A DNA stretch of 64,000 nucleotides from Sporosarcina luteola (GCF_023715535.1 NZ_JAMBOI010000003.1:62001-126000), one strand, 5' to 3'. Counted from the first letter of the stretch, positions 26,030-35,769 are shown. Translations and numbers: made by a program. Notes: a model not told the origin generated them from the letters alone.

Positions 26030-26527
26030 TTATGCAGGCATCGGCGTGTCTGTCGGTTCTGCATAGCCTTCTTTGTATGTTTCATCGATGAATTCACGGA
26101 TTTCTTTCATCGACTTGCCTTCTTGTTTCATTTGTACCGATTTAACCGCAATCTCCAAGCATACGAGACAGCGTGTTCCATGGTCGTCCCAGACGACAGA
26201 ACCGTCTTCGCGGATTTCATCGACGAAGCAGTTCAAGTTGTGGCCATGCCCGGCACTTTCACCGCAGCCGCAATAGCACGGCATGTAAGTTAGCACATCA
26301 GAGGCGGATGCTGCAACTTGATAGACGAGGCGCATATCCTCGGGCTTGTCATCCAAAAACTTCGGCAAGACTGCGGCTGATTCAGTTACTTCCTGCAAGT
26401 CCCCATTCGGCAAATGTTTTTCATGGCCCACTTCCAAATGTTCGTCTTCCGAGTGTTTTTGCGCCTTCTCACCGCAAGCGGAAAGGATAAGGATCAGTAT
26501 AAGCATGATAGGCATTAGTTTTTTCAT
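26030..26527 (-). CDS. PCYCGC-motif lipoprotein
   Basis: This 165-residue exported lipoprotein has lipobox LSACG (Cys about residue 18). The mature part contains the family-defining PCYCGCGE motif near residue 82, then NCFVDE and RCLVCLEIA, so six cysteines in a compact domain. These look able to bind metal or form disulfides; the function of the family is not known. The ATG follows AAAGGAG by 9 bases. It lies 64 bp downstream of the HIT gene with no terminator between, so it may be read from the fumC operon. Confidence 0.85.
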   Translation of the reverse strand: MKKLMPIMLILILILSACGEKAQKHSEDEHLEVGHEKHLPNGDLQEVTESAAVLPKFLDDKPEDMRLVYQVAASASDVLTYMPCYCGCGESAGHGHNLNCFVDEIREDGSVVWDDHGTRCLVCLEIAVKSVQMKQEGKSMKEIREFIDETYKEGYAEPTDTPMPA

Positions 26528-26591
26528 TCATGTCTACTCCTTTGCTACGTCATTGTCCTTCCATCATATCGGATAATGGTAAGGAGTAGGG

Positions 26592-27005
26592 TTACAACTT
26601 TGTGGACATTGCGCCTCGTTTATTCTCTTTCTGCTTGATCCAATAACGGATGCCTTTGCCAGCTAACGGCTCATCTGAAAACCGTGGAATGACATGCAGA
26701 TGGGCGTGAGGAATCGACTGCCCGCCCACTACATCCGTATTCCATCCGATCGTATAGCCTTCGTGGTTATAACGTTCTTCCAAGTATGCCTTCGCTTTCA
26801 GCAAGAGCTCCTGCGTATCCCGCCACTCTTCAGGCGTCAATGAAAACACATTTTCCGCATGCCGTTTCGGTACGATCAGGCCACTGCCTTCCAACACTTT
26901 TTGCTCGGAAGGCTTTAGGATATAGGCGCATGTTTCTGTCTCAAAAATGATTTGCTGCTCAGGATCTGCGGCCAAGTTACAATAAGGGCAATTTTCTTTG
27001 TACAT
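26592..27005 (-). CDS. HIT family nucleotide hydrolase/transferase
   Basis: This 137-residue histidine-triad protein has catalytic motif HAHLHVIP near residue 103 and an N-terminal CPYC pair that may bind zinc. It should hydrolyse nucleoside phosphoramidates or dinucleotides in the cytoplasm. The start codon lies only one base after the fumC stop codon and has no strong ribosome site of its own, so translation is probably coupled to fumC. Confidence 0.88.
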   Translation of the reverse strand: MYKENCPYCNLAADPEQQIIFETETCAYILKPSEQKVLEGSGLIVPKRHAENVFSLTPEEWRDTQELLLKAKAYLEERYNHEGYTIGWNTDVVGGQSIPHAHLHVIPRFSDEPLAGKGIRYWIKQKENKRGAMSTKL

Positions 27006-27006
27006 T

Positions 27007-28389
27007 TTATCGTCCGATCATCTTGGAAGGATCAACATATTCATCAAATTGCTCTTCTGTTAATAAACCAGTTTTCAGTGCCGCTTCCTTCAACGTCGTT
27101 CCTTCTTTATGTGCTGTTTTCGCGATTTTTGCTGCGTTTTCATAACCGATATGCGGGTTTAGCGCAGTCACAAGCATCAAGGAGTTTTTCACTTTGCTAT
27201 CAATCTCTTCCCGGTTTGGCTCGATGCCGACCGCACAATTGTCATTGAAGCTGCGCATGCCGTCTGCGAGAAGCTTTGCAGATTGCAGGAAGTTGTAGAT
27301 GATGACCGGCTTGAAGACGTTCAGCTCGAAGTTTCCTTGGCTTGCCGAGAATCCGATAGCTGCGTCATTCCCCATCACTTGTGCTACAACCATTGTGAGG
27401 GCTTCACTTTGCGTCGGATTGACTTTGCCCGGCATGATGGAGCTGCCCGGTTCATTTTCAGGAATTGTAATTTCACCGATTCCTGAACGCGGGCCGCTTG
27501 CTAACCATCTTACGTCGTTCGCGATTTTCATCAGATCCGCTGCAAGGGCTTTTATCGCACCATGTGTATAGACGACTTCGTCATAGCTTGTGAGGGCATG
27601 GAATTTATTTTCCGCCGATGTGAAAGCGATGCCGACCGATTTTGAAATTTCTTCTGCAACTTTTTCACCGAATCCTTTCGGTGCATTCAGTCCTGTACCG
27701 ACAGCAGTTCCGCCAATTGCAAGTTCCTTCATGGACTGGACGCTTTCGTTCAGCATTTTCTCTGTCTTTTCAAGCATGCGATGCCAGCCGCTTATTTCCT
27801 GGCCCAATGTAAGAGGCGTCGCGTCTTGCAGATGTGTACGTCCGATCTTGATAATATCCATGAACTCTTCGGATTTCTTGCCGAGGGTTTCTTTTAAGAC
27901 TTGTAAGGATGGCAGCAATTCACGCTCCACAGCGATCACGCCTGCGACGTGCAGTGCAGTCGGGAATGTATCGTTGGAGCTTTGCGATTTATTCACATCA
28001 TCATTCGGATGAAGGCGCTCTTCCTCGCCCCACTCCTCCAACAGCTGGTTGCCACGGTTCGCAAGCACTTCGTTCATATTCATGTTGGATTGCGTTCCAC
28101 TGCCGGTTTGCCAAACGACAAGCGGGAAATGGTCGTCCCATTTGCCTTCAATCACCTCTTCGGCAGCCGCCACGATTGCTTTCGTTTTCACTTCCGATAG
28201 ATTGCCAAATGAGTTGCTCGCAATTGCAGCCGATTTTTTCAAATGGGCGAACGCACGGATGACGCCGAGCGGAATCCGTTCTCCACCGATTTTAAAGTTC
28301 TGCTTGCTCCGCTGTGTCTGCGCGCCCCACAACTTATCCGCTGGTACTTTGATTTCTCCAAACGTGTCATGCTCGATACGATATTCCAT
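27007..28389 (-). CDS. fumC: Fumarate hydratase class II
   Basis: This 460-residue enzyme of the aspartase/fumarase superfamily hydrates fumarate to malate in the TCA cycle. Motifs are the N-terminal [53 protein letters not shown] and the superfamily signature [11 protein letters not shown]. The C-terminal [10 protein letters not shown] region separates it from aspartases. The ATG at 28389 follows GGAGG by 5-6 bases. The HIT gene follows directly. Confidence 0.96.
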   Translation of the reverse strand: MEYRIEHDTFGEIKVPADKLWGAQTQRSKQNFKIGGERIPLGVIRAFAHLKKSAAIASNSFGNLSEVKTKAIVAAAEEVIEGKWDDHFPLVVWQTGSGTQSNMNMNEVLANRGNQLLEEWGEEERLHPNDDVNKSQSSNDTFPTALHVAGVIAVERELLPSLQVLKETLGKKSEEFMDIIKIGRTHLQDATPLTLGQEISGWHRMLEKTEKMLNESVQSMKELAIGGTAVGTGLNAPKGFGEKVAEEISKSVGIAFTSAENKFHALTSYDEVVYTHGAIKALAADLMKIANDVRWLASGPRSGIGEITIPENEPGSSIMPGKVNPTQSEALTMVVAQVMGNDAAIGFSASQGNFELNVFKPVIIYNFLQSAKLLADGMRSFNDNCAVGIEPNREEIDSKVKNSLMLVTALNPHIGYENAAKIAKTAHKEGTTLKEAALKTGLLTEEQFDEYVDPSKMIGR

Positions 28390-28460
28390 TTTCCCTCCGC
28401 CTTTCAATAGATTATTCAAACTCCTCTATCTATCATGCACTTTTTTAGAGTTGAAATAAA

Positions 28461-28488
28461 ATGAAAAGACCCGGTTATCCGAGTCTTT
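28461..28488 (-). terminator. Terminator of the HD-GYP gene
   Basis: AAAGACCCGG pairs with CCGAGTCTTT around a 4-base loop; the minus strand continues TCATTTT. One mismatch and a weak T-run make it moderate. Confidence 0.65.
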
Positions 28489-28493
28489 AAGAA

Positions 28494-29417
28494 TCAGGCC
28501 AATTTCTTTTCCTGGTATATTTCTATAAACCTATCTACTACATCTGGATGGAATTGTGTCCCTTTGCCTCTTCTCAGTTCTTCGAATGCCTCTTCTGCTG
28601 TCACCGCTTTTTTGTAGACGCGTTCCGTTGTCATTGCGTCATAGGCATCGACGACAGAGACGATGGCGGCTTCCAGGGATATTTCATCCCCTTTCAATCC
28701 ATAAGGGTACCCTTTGCCATCGTATCGCTCATGATGCTGTTCTACGATGAATGCGGCATCCTTCAACCACTCCACTGGATGGGCGCGCATAATGTTTGCT
28801 CCGGCTTGGGAATGCAATTTCATGATTTCCCATTCTTCCGGCGTGAGCTTTTCGGGTTTATTTAAGATTTCGAGAGGAATTGCGAGTTTGCCGATATCAT
28901 GGAAGTGAGCACCCCACCGCATCAATTTCAGTCTGCTTTTCGGCTGGTCCATCCGTTTCCATACTTCAATGGCATATTGCCTGATCCTATCGCAATGGTG
29001 ATACGTATAACCATCCACAAGCGCGACTGCATCAATTTCGGTTTGCAAAGTTTGGGTTTCGAAAAATAATTGTTCATAGAAGTCCGCATCCATTTTCATG
29101 AGGATTTCCGCGTCGGATGTTCCGTAAAACGTGACTACCTTGTCGTAGCAGGAAGCATCCATCGTTTCTCCGATACGCATTTTTGTGCGCGTACCGCGGT
29201 ATTCGATATCGACTTGGCCATCCAGCAGCGTGTACGTTTCGACAATCGTGTTCTCCGGGTTATATTGGGCGCAGAAAGAGCCTCCTTCATTCAATGAAAA
29301 AAGGGCTTCTGCAACGTTTTTCCATCGCCCCATAAACGTAATCTGTCCCGACGTCATCCGTAATACGGGGGGCAGGACATCTATTTGTCGGGGTCTGTCG
29401 TTTCGAGTGGTTCCCAT
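28494..29417 (-). CDS. HD-GYP domain protein with N-terminal sensor-like domain
   Basis: This 307-residue cytoplasmic protein has residues 1-120 that look like a beta-rich, cupin or cyclic-nucleotide-binding-like domain. Residues 130-305 are an HD-GYP phosphohydrolase. The HD pair is in AHFHDIGK, followed by HHERYDGKGYP (the GYP motif) and DAYDAMTTERVYK. It would hydrolyse cyclic di-GMP or another cyclic nucleotide. The ATG at 29417 is chosen over 29423 because GGAGG then has 6 bases of spacing. Confidence 0.85.
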   Translation of the reverse strand: MGTTRNDRPRQIDVLPPVLRMTSGQITFMGRWKNVAEALFSLNEGGSFCAQYNPENTIVETYTLLDGQVDIEYRGTRTKMRIGETMDASCYDKVVTFYGTSDAEILMKMDADFYEQLFFETQTLQTEIDAVALVDGYTYHHCDRIRQYAIEVWKRMDQPKSRLKLMRWGAHFHDIGKLAIPLEILNKPEKLTPEEWEIMKLHSQAGANIMRAHPVEWLKDAAFIVEQHHERYDGKGYPYGLKGDEISLEAAIVSVVDAYDAMTTERVYKKAVTAEEAFEELRRGKGTQFHPDVVDRFIEIYQEKKLA

Positions 29418-29528
29418 AGGCATCCTCCGTCAGGCAGGTTTCGACTATCTCCGCATGTTTCCTCCATTATAACGAATAATGCCGGGAATTTCCATAGTTA
29501 TTTTTGAATAAATAGAATATACTTTCTT

Positions 29529-30797
29529 TTATATTTCTTGTCTCAGTGCTTGAATGACGTCAATTTTTGTCGCCTTGCGAGCCGGGCGCCAGCCAGAAAT
29601 CATGGCAACTGTAATGCTGATTGCGGATGCGATGATGACAAGCTGCCATGGAATGATGGAAAACGTTATATCTAAGCTTGCGATCTCCTCATCCCCGAGT
29701 GCGGCTGAAACGATGATCGGCAATACCATATTGGCAATGAAACTGACGCCGTAAGAGATGATGACTGCGATGATTGTTCCTATTATTCCGATCCAGGCAC
29801 TTTCCATTAGGAACAGTCTTTGAATCAGTTTCGGGCTTGCTCCGATCGCTTTCATGACACCGATTTCCCGCGTCCGTTCTGTAACGGCCATTGTCATCGT
29901 GTTGAAGATGCCGATGGAGGCAATTAAGATTGCAATCGTGCCGACGAAGACGAGGCCAGCTTTGAATGCTAGGAAGAAGACGTCAAGCTGTTCGAGCTGG
30001 TCAGCAATCGAGTAAACGGAATACCCTTCGTCTTTGAGCGCCTTGCTGACAGCGGTTACGTTTTCCAAGTTCTTGGCATACACATTGACGTTTCCGTAGA
30101 ACAATTCACTATTCTCGTCATCAACGTGACTAGTGAAAATTGTGGTCAAGTCAGGCATGATGGCTGAATCCGCATATATATTGAAATCCATGATCCAATC
30201 CTTCGCCGGCTCTTTCGCGACGCCTACAATGGTCAACGTAGTTTCTTCCGGGAACAGTTCCTTTTCTTCATACAATCCCATTTTGTATGTGAACTGTTTG
30301 CCGATTAATGAACCTTTATATGTTGAAGGCTCCGCTTCCTCGACTGTATTTGGTTCAATCAGATTTTCTGCGAAGTGGCTTCCGACAACGACTTCAGATT
30401 CATTTTCCGGCATGCGTCCTTCTTGTAAGGCGAAGCCCACTTTGGCTTCCTCTTGGAATTCCGTGACCGTCATGTTATGGCTGCCGATGAACCCGTCCAG
30501 TTCCGATTGCTGATTGATGCTTACAGACTGGCGGAAGACGACCGCCTTCACATGTTCACGTTTTTTCAGGTCCTCCACTTTTACCTGATTCATTTCACTT
30601 GAGTACACTTCTATTTGGTTCACCAACCGGTTATCGAGTATTTCGTTCCGCAGCGTGTCGTGGATGCCGAACCCGACGGAAGCAAGGACAATCAGGAAGG
30701 CTGTCCCCATCGTTGCTGCAAGGATTGTCATGAAGACACGTAGTTTGTTCTTTTTGATATGTTGTCGGACGAAATCGATTTGATCGTTAACTTGCAT
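29529..30797 (-). CDS. MacB/FtsX-type ABC transporter permease
   Basis: This 422-residue permease has one N-terminal membrane helix, a large extracellular domain (about residues 45-270) and three C-terminal helices of the FtsX fold. The coupling region reads MAVTERTREIGVMKAIGASP. With the adjacent ATPase it should form a mechanotransmission-type transporter acting on a peptide, lipid or cell-wall substrate. The real start is MQVNDQIDFVRQH at 30797, inside the end of the ATPase gene (11-bp overlap) with GGGGGTG upstream. Confidence 0.88.
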   Translation of the reverse strand: MQVNDQIDFVRQHIKKNKLRVFMTILAATMGTAFLIVLASVGFGIHDTLRNEILDNRLVNQIEVYSSEMNQVKVEDLKKREHVKAVVFRQSVSINQQSELDGFIGSHNMTVTEFQEEAKVGFALQEGRMPENESEVVVGSHFAENLIEPNTVEEAEPSTYKGSLIGKQFTYKMGLYEEKELFPEETTLTIVGVAKEPAKDWIMDFNIYADSAIMPDLTTIFTSHVDDENSELFYGNVNVYAKNLENVTAVSKALKDEGYSVYSIADQLEQLDVFFLAFKAGLVFVGTIAILIASIGIFNTMTMAVTERTREIGVMKAIGASPKLIQRLFLMESAWIGIIGTIIAVIISYGVSFIANMVLPIIVSAALGDEEIASLDITFSIIPWQLVIIASAISITVAMISGWRPARKATKIDVIQALRQEI

Positions 30798-31485
30798 GTC
30801 CAACACCCCCTTCCGATAATTCACCGTCATGCATCTTGTAAACGCGATCCGCGGTTTCCGCCACTGTGTCGTCATGTGTAATGATGATGAATGTGATGCC
30901 ACGAGTTTTATTGAGCGATTGGATGAGCAGCAGGATGTCCTGCTCTGTCTCTGAGTCAAGGCTCCCGGTTGGCTCGTCCGCAAAGATGATCGGCGGATCG
31001 GTGATGAGTGCACGCGCGATGCTCACCCGTTGCTGCTGACCTCCCGATAATTCATTCGGATAATGGTCTTGCACCTCTGTCAAGCCGACGAGCTGAAGAA
31101 GCTGTTGGACTTTTTTCTGGCGATCCTTTTTGGCAACGCCGGCGAGTTTGAGCGGCAACTCCACATTTTCAAATGCCGTAAGACCCGGCATGAGCTGGAA
31201 ATTTTGAAAGATGAAGCCGAAATGATCGAGGCGGAATTTAGCGCTCTCCGCCTCACTGAAAGTGGATGTCCGAACGTCGCCGATTTGGATGATGCCGGCA
31301 TCGGGCTTCAGGAATCCCGCCAATATATGAAGAAGCGTCGACTTCCCTGACCCGCTTCGACCGACAATCGAAACGATCTCTCCCTCATTGATTGCGAAGG
31401 ACAGCCCTTTTAGAACGGGAATTTTTCGCTCTTTGCCTTTCTTGCCGATTTTGAATGAATGTGTTAATTCTTGAACCTGTATCAT
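30787..31485 (-). CDS. ABC transporter ATPase, MacB/LolD type
   Basis: This 232-residue ATPase is partner of the FtsX-type permease. Walker A is GRSGSGKST near residue 42, the signature LSGGQQQRVSIARA, Walker B PIIFADEPTGSLD and switch THDDTV. The PTGSLD variant is typical of the LolD/MacB group. The ATG at 31485 follows GGAGGGG by 6 bases; in-frame codons upstream have no ribosome site. The two genes form an operon. Confidence 0.93.
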   Translation of the reverse strand: MIQVQELTHSFKIGKKGKERKIPVLKGLSFAINEGEIVSIVGRSGSGKSTLLHILAGFLKPDAGIIQIGDVRTSTFSEAESAKFRLDHFGFIFQNFQLMPGLTAFENVELPLKLAGVAKKDRQKKVQQLLQLVGLTEVQDHYPNELSGGQQQRVSIARALITDPPIIFADEPTGSLDSETEQDILLLIQSLNKTRGITFIIITHDDTVAETADRVYKMHDGELSEGGVGHAS

Positions 31486-31583
31486 GATTTCCCCTCCAAC
31501 GTAGTAACTGTTTCTCATTGTAGGGGAAGATTCTTAAGGGGGAGTGAGGAGAAAAATGAAGAAATTCTTAAGATGTGGGTGGG

Positions 31584-31709
31584 CTTTGGATGCGGATGGC
31601 ATCACTTTGGACGCGGAGCAGCTTACTTTGGACGCGGATAGCACCACTTTGGACGGGGAGCAGCTTGCTTTGGACGCGGGCGGCATCACTTTGGACGGGG
31701 CCGTGCTTA
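31584..31709 (+). repeat. Family B array 1: 21-bp pitch, core CTTTGGACGCGG, 6 units
   Basis: Cores start at 31584, 31605, 31626, 31647, 31668 and 31689, exactly 21 bp apart. The core is CTTTGGACGCGG or CTTTGGACGGGG, with a GCATCA- or CAGCTT-like tail before the next core. It lies between the ATPase gene and the floT terminator, both on the minus strand. An open frame here would give LDAxxxT heptads but lacks a convincing ribosome site, so it is treated as non-coding. Confidence 0.92.
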
Positions 31710-31732
31710 TTCGCGCCAAATGCTTTTGACAA

Positions 31733-31771
31733 TTAAAAAAACACCCGTACCACGAATGTGGTCCGGGTGTT
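31733..31771 (-). terminator. Terminator of the yuaF-floT operon
   Basis: AACACCCG and CGGGTGTT form the base of a long stem with an ACCAC/GTGGT upper part. Seven Ts follow on the minus strand. Confidence 0.9.
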
Positions 31772-31781
31772 CAAGCAAAGC

Positions 31782-33329
31782 TTATTCCTCATCAACAGGT
31801 TTCGGTTTGACTGGTGTCGGCTTCGTACGAAGTTCTTCCGCCAAGTTGTCGATGCTAGGACGAAGATTGTTTTTACCAACGTAGCTTTCCATCATTTCTT
31901 TTACATCGATGCCTGAAGAGGCTTTCAATGTTTCTTGCAGAGTGGACATCAGGTTCGTTGCGTATGATGTCACTTTATTGGCACCGCCGCCTTCACCACT
32001 GCCTGTGTCAACAACAGTGATTTTATCGATGTTAGAAAGCGGGCTTGCAATTTGCTTCGCGTATTCTGGAATCATCTTAACGATCATGTCAAGCACAGCT
32101 GCCTGGCCGTATTGTTCGAACGCTTCCGCGATTTTGCGTTTCGCTTCTGCTTCCGCGAGACCTTTCAGGCGGATGACGTCAGCTTCGGATTCACCTTGCG
32201 CACGCTGAGCGTCGGCTTTTGCCAACCCGTCAAGGCGGATTTTTTCAGCTTCCGCAGATGCACGTGCTTCAATGCGATACTTCTCTGCTTCCGCTTCAGC
32301 CATTTGACGAGACTTATCCGCGGCTGCGTTTTGCTCGATCGCGTAACGGTCTGCGTCGGCCTTTTTCTTAACTTCGGAATCATATTGCTTTTCACGGCGC
32401 AGGATCTCTTTCTCTTCCAACTCGATCTGCTTTTGACGCTCGATGATTTTGACTTGCATCTCCTGCTCCGTAACTTCTTGTTTCGCACGGGCGGATTCTA
32501 GCTCATACGCTTGGTCGGCGCGCGCTTTCGCGATATCTTGCTCGCGGCGGTAGTCAGCGACTTTCAACTGATTTTCCTTCTCCGCTTCAGCAATTTCCGT
32601 AGCACGTTCGATTTCAGCTTTTTGTGCTTCCTTCGATGCTTCTGCGTTCTTGATGCGCGTCTCTTTTTCCGCTTCGACTGTAGCAATGTCTGCATCGCGT
32701 TTCACTTGGGCGATACGCGGTTTACCGAGTGAATCCAAGTACCCGTTTTTATCGCGTACATCTTTGATCGTAAAGGAAACGATGACAAGCCCCATTTTAG
32801 CCAAATCCTGCGAAGCGACACGTTGCACTTCCTGGGAGAACTTATCACGATTCTTATAAATCTCTTCGACCGTCATGGATCCTAGAATGGAACGCAAATG
32901 TCCCTCGAGAACTTCCTTCGCTTCATTTTCGCGGTCGGCTTTCGCTTTTCCTAAAAACTGCTCCGCTGCCGTCGCGATTTCAGTAATCGATCCGCCGATC
33001 TTAATGATTGCTGTTCCGTCCGCCATGACGGGAACCCCTTGTTCCGTATACACTTCAGGCGTCGTCACTTCTAGTTTGCTAGAGAGCAAGCTGAGAGGTT
33101 CCGCTTGTTGGAACACAGGGAAGACGAATGCTCCCCCGCCACGGATGATTTTAATCCGGTTGCCCGAGTCATCCGTATGTACGTTTTTCGATCCTAAATA
33201 ACTACCCGTGACGATCAGCGCTTCATCCGGTCCGACTGTCTTGTACTTTGAAATGTACACAAGGATGACAGCAAGCAAAATGAACACGACAATCCCGATG
33301 ACAATAAACATTCCTGAAATTCCTGGCAT
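31782..33329 (-). CDS. floT: Flotillin-like protein FloT
   Basis: This 515-residue membrane-associated SPFH/flotillin has an N-terminal membrane hairpin (residues 5-28), the SPFH domain to about 190, and a long Ala/Glu/Lys-rich coiled coil (190-400) with repeated EAEKYRIEA- and GLAEAEAK-like patterns. It scaffolds fluid membrane microdomains and affects envelope stress resistance. It is the second gene of the yuaF-floT pair, 35 bp after yuaF. The SigW promoter upstream of yuaF should drive both. Confidence 0.95.
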   Translation of the reverse strand: MPGISGMFIVIGIVVFILLAVILVYISKYKTVGPDEALIVTGSYLGSKNVHTDDSGNRIKIIRGGGAFVFPVFQQAEPLSLLSSKLEVTTPEVYTEQGVPVMADGTAIIKIGGSITEIATAAEQFLGKAKADRENEAKEVLEGHLRSILGSMTVEEIYKNRDKFSQEVQRVASQDLAKMGLVIVSFTIKDVRDKNGYLDSLGKPRIAQVKRDADIATVEAEKETRIKNAEASKEAQKAEIERATEIAEAEKENQLKVADYRREQDIAKARADQAYELESARAKQEVTEQEMQVKIIERQKQIELEEKEILRREKQYDSEVKKKADADRYAIEQNAAADKSRQMAEAEAEKYRIEARASAEAEKIRLDGLAKADAQRAQGESEADVIRLKGLAEAEAKRKIAEAFEQYGQAAVLDMIVKMIPEYAKQIASPLSNIDKITVVDTGSGEGGGANKVTSYATNLMSTLQETLKASSGIDVKEMMESYVGKNNLRPSIDNLAEELRTKPTPVKPKPVDEE

Positions 33330-33364
33330 TCTGTTTCCCCCTTAATGGATTGGTTTTGATTTGA

Positions 33365-33898
33365 TCACTTGAAGCGGAAAGGCTCATATTCCTTTACGAT
33401 GAACGTTCCTTCCTTCACTTCGATGACCAACACTTCTTTTCCGTAGTCGATCGCTTTGTTTTCATACCCCGCAGCCCTCTTCGAAATGATGCCATTCACC
33501 GTTTCGATGATGATTTCGCCAAAGCCGTCAACCGGTACCGGAACGATGACTTTGCCGACTTGGCCTGTGAGTGATTCATCGGTATAAGCAAGCGATACTT
33601 CTGCGGATTTCAAAGGAAGGAGCACGAAGAAATATAGAAGGAAGTCCAATGCGGTCGCTGCCCCAAGCGCAATGATCAAGATCAGCAAATGATTCCATTC
33701 TGTCGTCAACTCCAATATATATCCCACTGCTGATGTAAATGAAATGAATGCAAGAATGACTGCGGGATCCAAAATCGGACTCGCATCGCCAATCCCTTCT
33801 GCAATGTCACTGAATAGAATGTACAGCACGGTCGCTAATCCTGCGATTATGAGCACGGTCAAATAGACATGGATGACCGGCATTCCGAACACTTCCAT
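33365..33898 (-). CDS. yuaF: NfeD-like membrane protein YuaF
   Basis: This 177-residue protein has three to four membrane helices (about residues 8-30, 45-65, 70-95) and a C-terminal OB-fold NfeD domain (GQVGKVIVPVPVDGFGEIII). NfeD proteins are encoded beside flotillins and are thought to assist microdomain assembly. Gene order and size match B. subtilis yuaF-yuaG. A consensus SigW promoter precedes it. Confidence 0.92.
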   Translation of the reverse strand: MEVFGMPVIHVYLTVLIIAGLATVLYILFSDIAEGIGDASPILDPAVILAFISFTSAVGYILELTTEWNHLLILIIALGAATALDFLLYFFVLLPLKSAEVSLAYTDESLTGQVGKVIVPVPVDGFGEIIIETVNGIISKRAAGYENKAIDYGKEVLVIEVKEGTFIVKEYEPFRFK

Positions 33899-33938
33899 CC
33901 TCTCACCTCGCCTTCTCCTATTTGAATTCTACTATACA

Positions 33939-33964
33939 TACGGTCGACCGATAATAAAGTTTCA
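33939..33964 (-). promoter_or_regulatory. SigW promoter of yuaF-floT
   Basis: On the minus strand TGAAAC (33964-33959), exactly 16 bases, then CGTA (33942-33939) match the ECF SigW consensus TGAAAC-N16-CGTA. It places the operon under cell-envelope stress control, as in B. subtilis. Confidence 0.88.
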
Positions 33965-34122
33965 AAATTCCTGGAAATAAATTTCGATTTTTTCAACATC
34001 AGAACTCTACCACATTATGACTTAAAAAAGAAATCAGCCCGTATATCTGTACTTATTTTCATTGTTTTTTGCTATGATAAGACTACTAAAAATTGATTCC
34101 GGAAACGGATGGAGGCTTAAAA

Positions 34123-34743
34123 ATGTTCAGTCCACGTAAAACCGATCCTTTTTTCGCAGCTCTTTTGGAGATTGCTGAGCATGTCCAAGAAGCGATGCAC
34201 TATGCGAATGACTTCAAAGTGACGTCGGTTGCAGATTTAAAAGAAGTAAGCATCAAGTTAAAGCAATACGAAACAGAAGGCGATGATCTGATTCATGACC
34301 TTATCTCAAAACTCAACATTTCTTTCATGACGCCGATTGAACGGGAAGATATTTTGCAATTGGCAATTAAGATGGACGATATCCTCGACGGCATCGAACA
34401 TTTCGCGGCGAATCTTGAAATGTTCTCGCTGACGGAAATCGACGAATATGTCCAGAAGTTCATGGATAATATCGTGAAAAGTTCCGATGAAATCGTCAAG
34501 GCGATGGAATTGCTTGCGAAGAAGAAACTTGTCCAGATGCGGGATCACGCTGTTTTGATTAAAGAATATGAGCGGATTTGCGATGAAGTCCTTCGCACAT
34601 CGATCAAACAGCTGTTCATCCGTGAAAAGGATCCGATCCGCATCATCCAGTTCAAGGATATTTATGAGTTGCTGGAAGACATTGCGGATCATTGCCAGGA
34701 CGTTGCGAACACACTTGAAACAATCATCATGCGAAACGCGTAA
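34123..34743 (+). CDS. DUF47 family phosphate-transport accessory protein
   Basis: This 206-residue, all-helical, PhoU-like protein of the DUF47 family begins MFSPRKTDPFFAALLEIAEHVQEA. Conserved acidic pairs (YETEGDDLIHDLI, MDDILDGIEHF, ELLEDIADHCQDVANTLE) probably bind metal. It is encoded 12 bp upstream of a Pit transporter. DUF47 partners modulate Pit phosphate uptake. The ATG at 34123 follows TGGAGG by 7 bases. It corresponds to B. subtilis YkaA. Confidence 0.9.
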   Translation: MFSPRKTDPFFAALLEIAEHVQEAMHYANDFKVTSVADLKEVSIKLKQYETEGDDLIHDLISKLNISFMTPIEREDILQLAIKMDDILDGIEHFAANLEMFSLTEIDEYVQKFMDNIVKSSDEIVKAMELLAKKKLVQMRDHAVLIKEYERICDEVLRTSIKQLFIREKDPIRIIQFKDIYELLEDIADHCQDVANTLETIIMRNA

Positions 34744-34755
34744 GGAGCAGCTTTT

Positions 34756-35754
34756 ATGGATATGATATTGTTTCTCACGATAGCTATCGTAGTTTTTGCG
34801 CTCGCATTCGATTTCATAAATGGCTTCCACGATACGGCGAATGCCATTGCGACTTCGGTATCGACACGAGCATTGAAACCACGGACAGCCATCTATATGG
34901 CTGCAATAATGAACTTCATCGGCGCATTGACGTTTACAGGCGTCGCCAAGACCATTTCCAAAGATATTGTCGATCCTTTCATGTTGGAAAAAGGATCTAT
35001 TGTCATATTGGCTGCCCTTACTGCTGCGATTGCATGGAATTTAATCACTTGGTATTACGGCATTCCTTCAAGTTCATCGCATGCGTTGATCGGTTCGATC
35101 GCAGGTGCCGCCATTTCAGCGGCAGGATTTGGGGTTTTGAATTACGGCGGGTTCGTCAAAATCATGCAAGCTCTACTCATTTCCCCGTTCATCGCAATTG
35201 CGGCCGGGTTCCTGATGATGACGCTTTTCAAGGTTTTATTGAAAAACCGGAATTTGTTCAAGGCGAATAAACGGATCCGTTATTTGCAGATTGGAACCGC
35301 GGCCCTACAAGCATTCACGCACGGTACGAACGATGCCCAGAAGGCGATGGGGATCATTACAATGGCATTAATTGCCGCACAGTTGCAGACAGGCGACGAT
35401 ATCCAACTTTGGGTTCGGATTGCTGCTGCCACTGCGATGGGGCTTGGGACATCCATCGGCGGATATAAAATCATTAAGACTGTCGGTGGGAAGATTATGA
35501 AAATCCGTCCAGTCAACGGAGCAGCTGCCGATTTGAGCTCTGCTATGATCATTTTCGGCGCGACGCTCATCCATTTGCCTGTCAGCACGACTCATGTCAT
35601 CTCATCCGCAATCATGGGAGTCGGCTCGGCGCAACGTGTTAAAGGCGTCAAATGGGGAGTTGCGAAAAAAATTGTCCTCACGTGGGTGATTACAATGCCT
35701 ATTTCTGCAGCTCTTGCCGCCATTGTGTATCAAATTTTGAATTTATTATTGTAA
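34756..35754 (+). CDS. pit: Inorganic phosphate transporter, Pit family
   Basis: This 332-residue low-affinity phosphate/metal-phosphate symporter has about ten membrane helices. The two Pit repeats are marked by FINGFHDTANAIATSVSTRAL near the N-terminus and FTHGTNDAQKAMGIITMAL near residue 185, plus GIPSSSSHALIGSI and LPVSTTHVISSAIMGVG. It works with the DUF47 protein encoded just upstream. The ATG follows AAGGAG by 8 bases. Confidence 0.95.
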   Translation: MDMILFLTIAIVVFALAFDFINGFHDTANAIATSVSTRALKPRTAIYMAAIMNFIGALTFTGVAKTISKDIVDPFMLEKGSIVILAALTAAIAWNLITWYYGIPSSSSHALIGSIAGAAISAAGFGVLNYGGFVKIMQALLISPFIAIAAGFLMMTLFKVLLKNRNLFKANKRIRYLQIGTAALQAFTHGTNDAQKAMGIITMALIAAQLQTGDDIQLWVRIAAATAMGLGTSIGGYKIIKTVGGKIMKIRPVNGAAADLSSAMIIFGATLIHLPVSTTHVISSAIMGVGSAQRVKGVKWGVAKKIVLTWVITMPISAALAAIVYQILNLLL

Positions 35755-35769
35755 TACAAAACTTTTCAC

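Noticed and set aside
30798..31013. N-terminal run-on of the FtsX-type permease frame
   Set aside because: It overlaps the ATPase gene in another frame. The proper start MQVNDQIDF has its own ribosome site.
31544..31729. 61-residue heptad-repeat protein
   Set aside because: Composition and frame openness follow from the repeat array, and there is no matching protein family. Kept only as a low-interest note.
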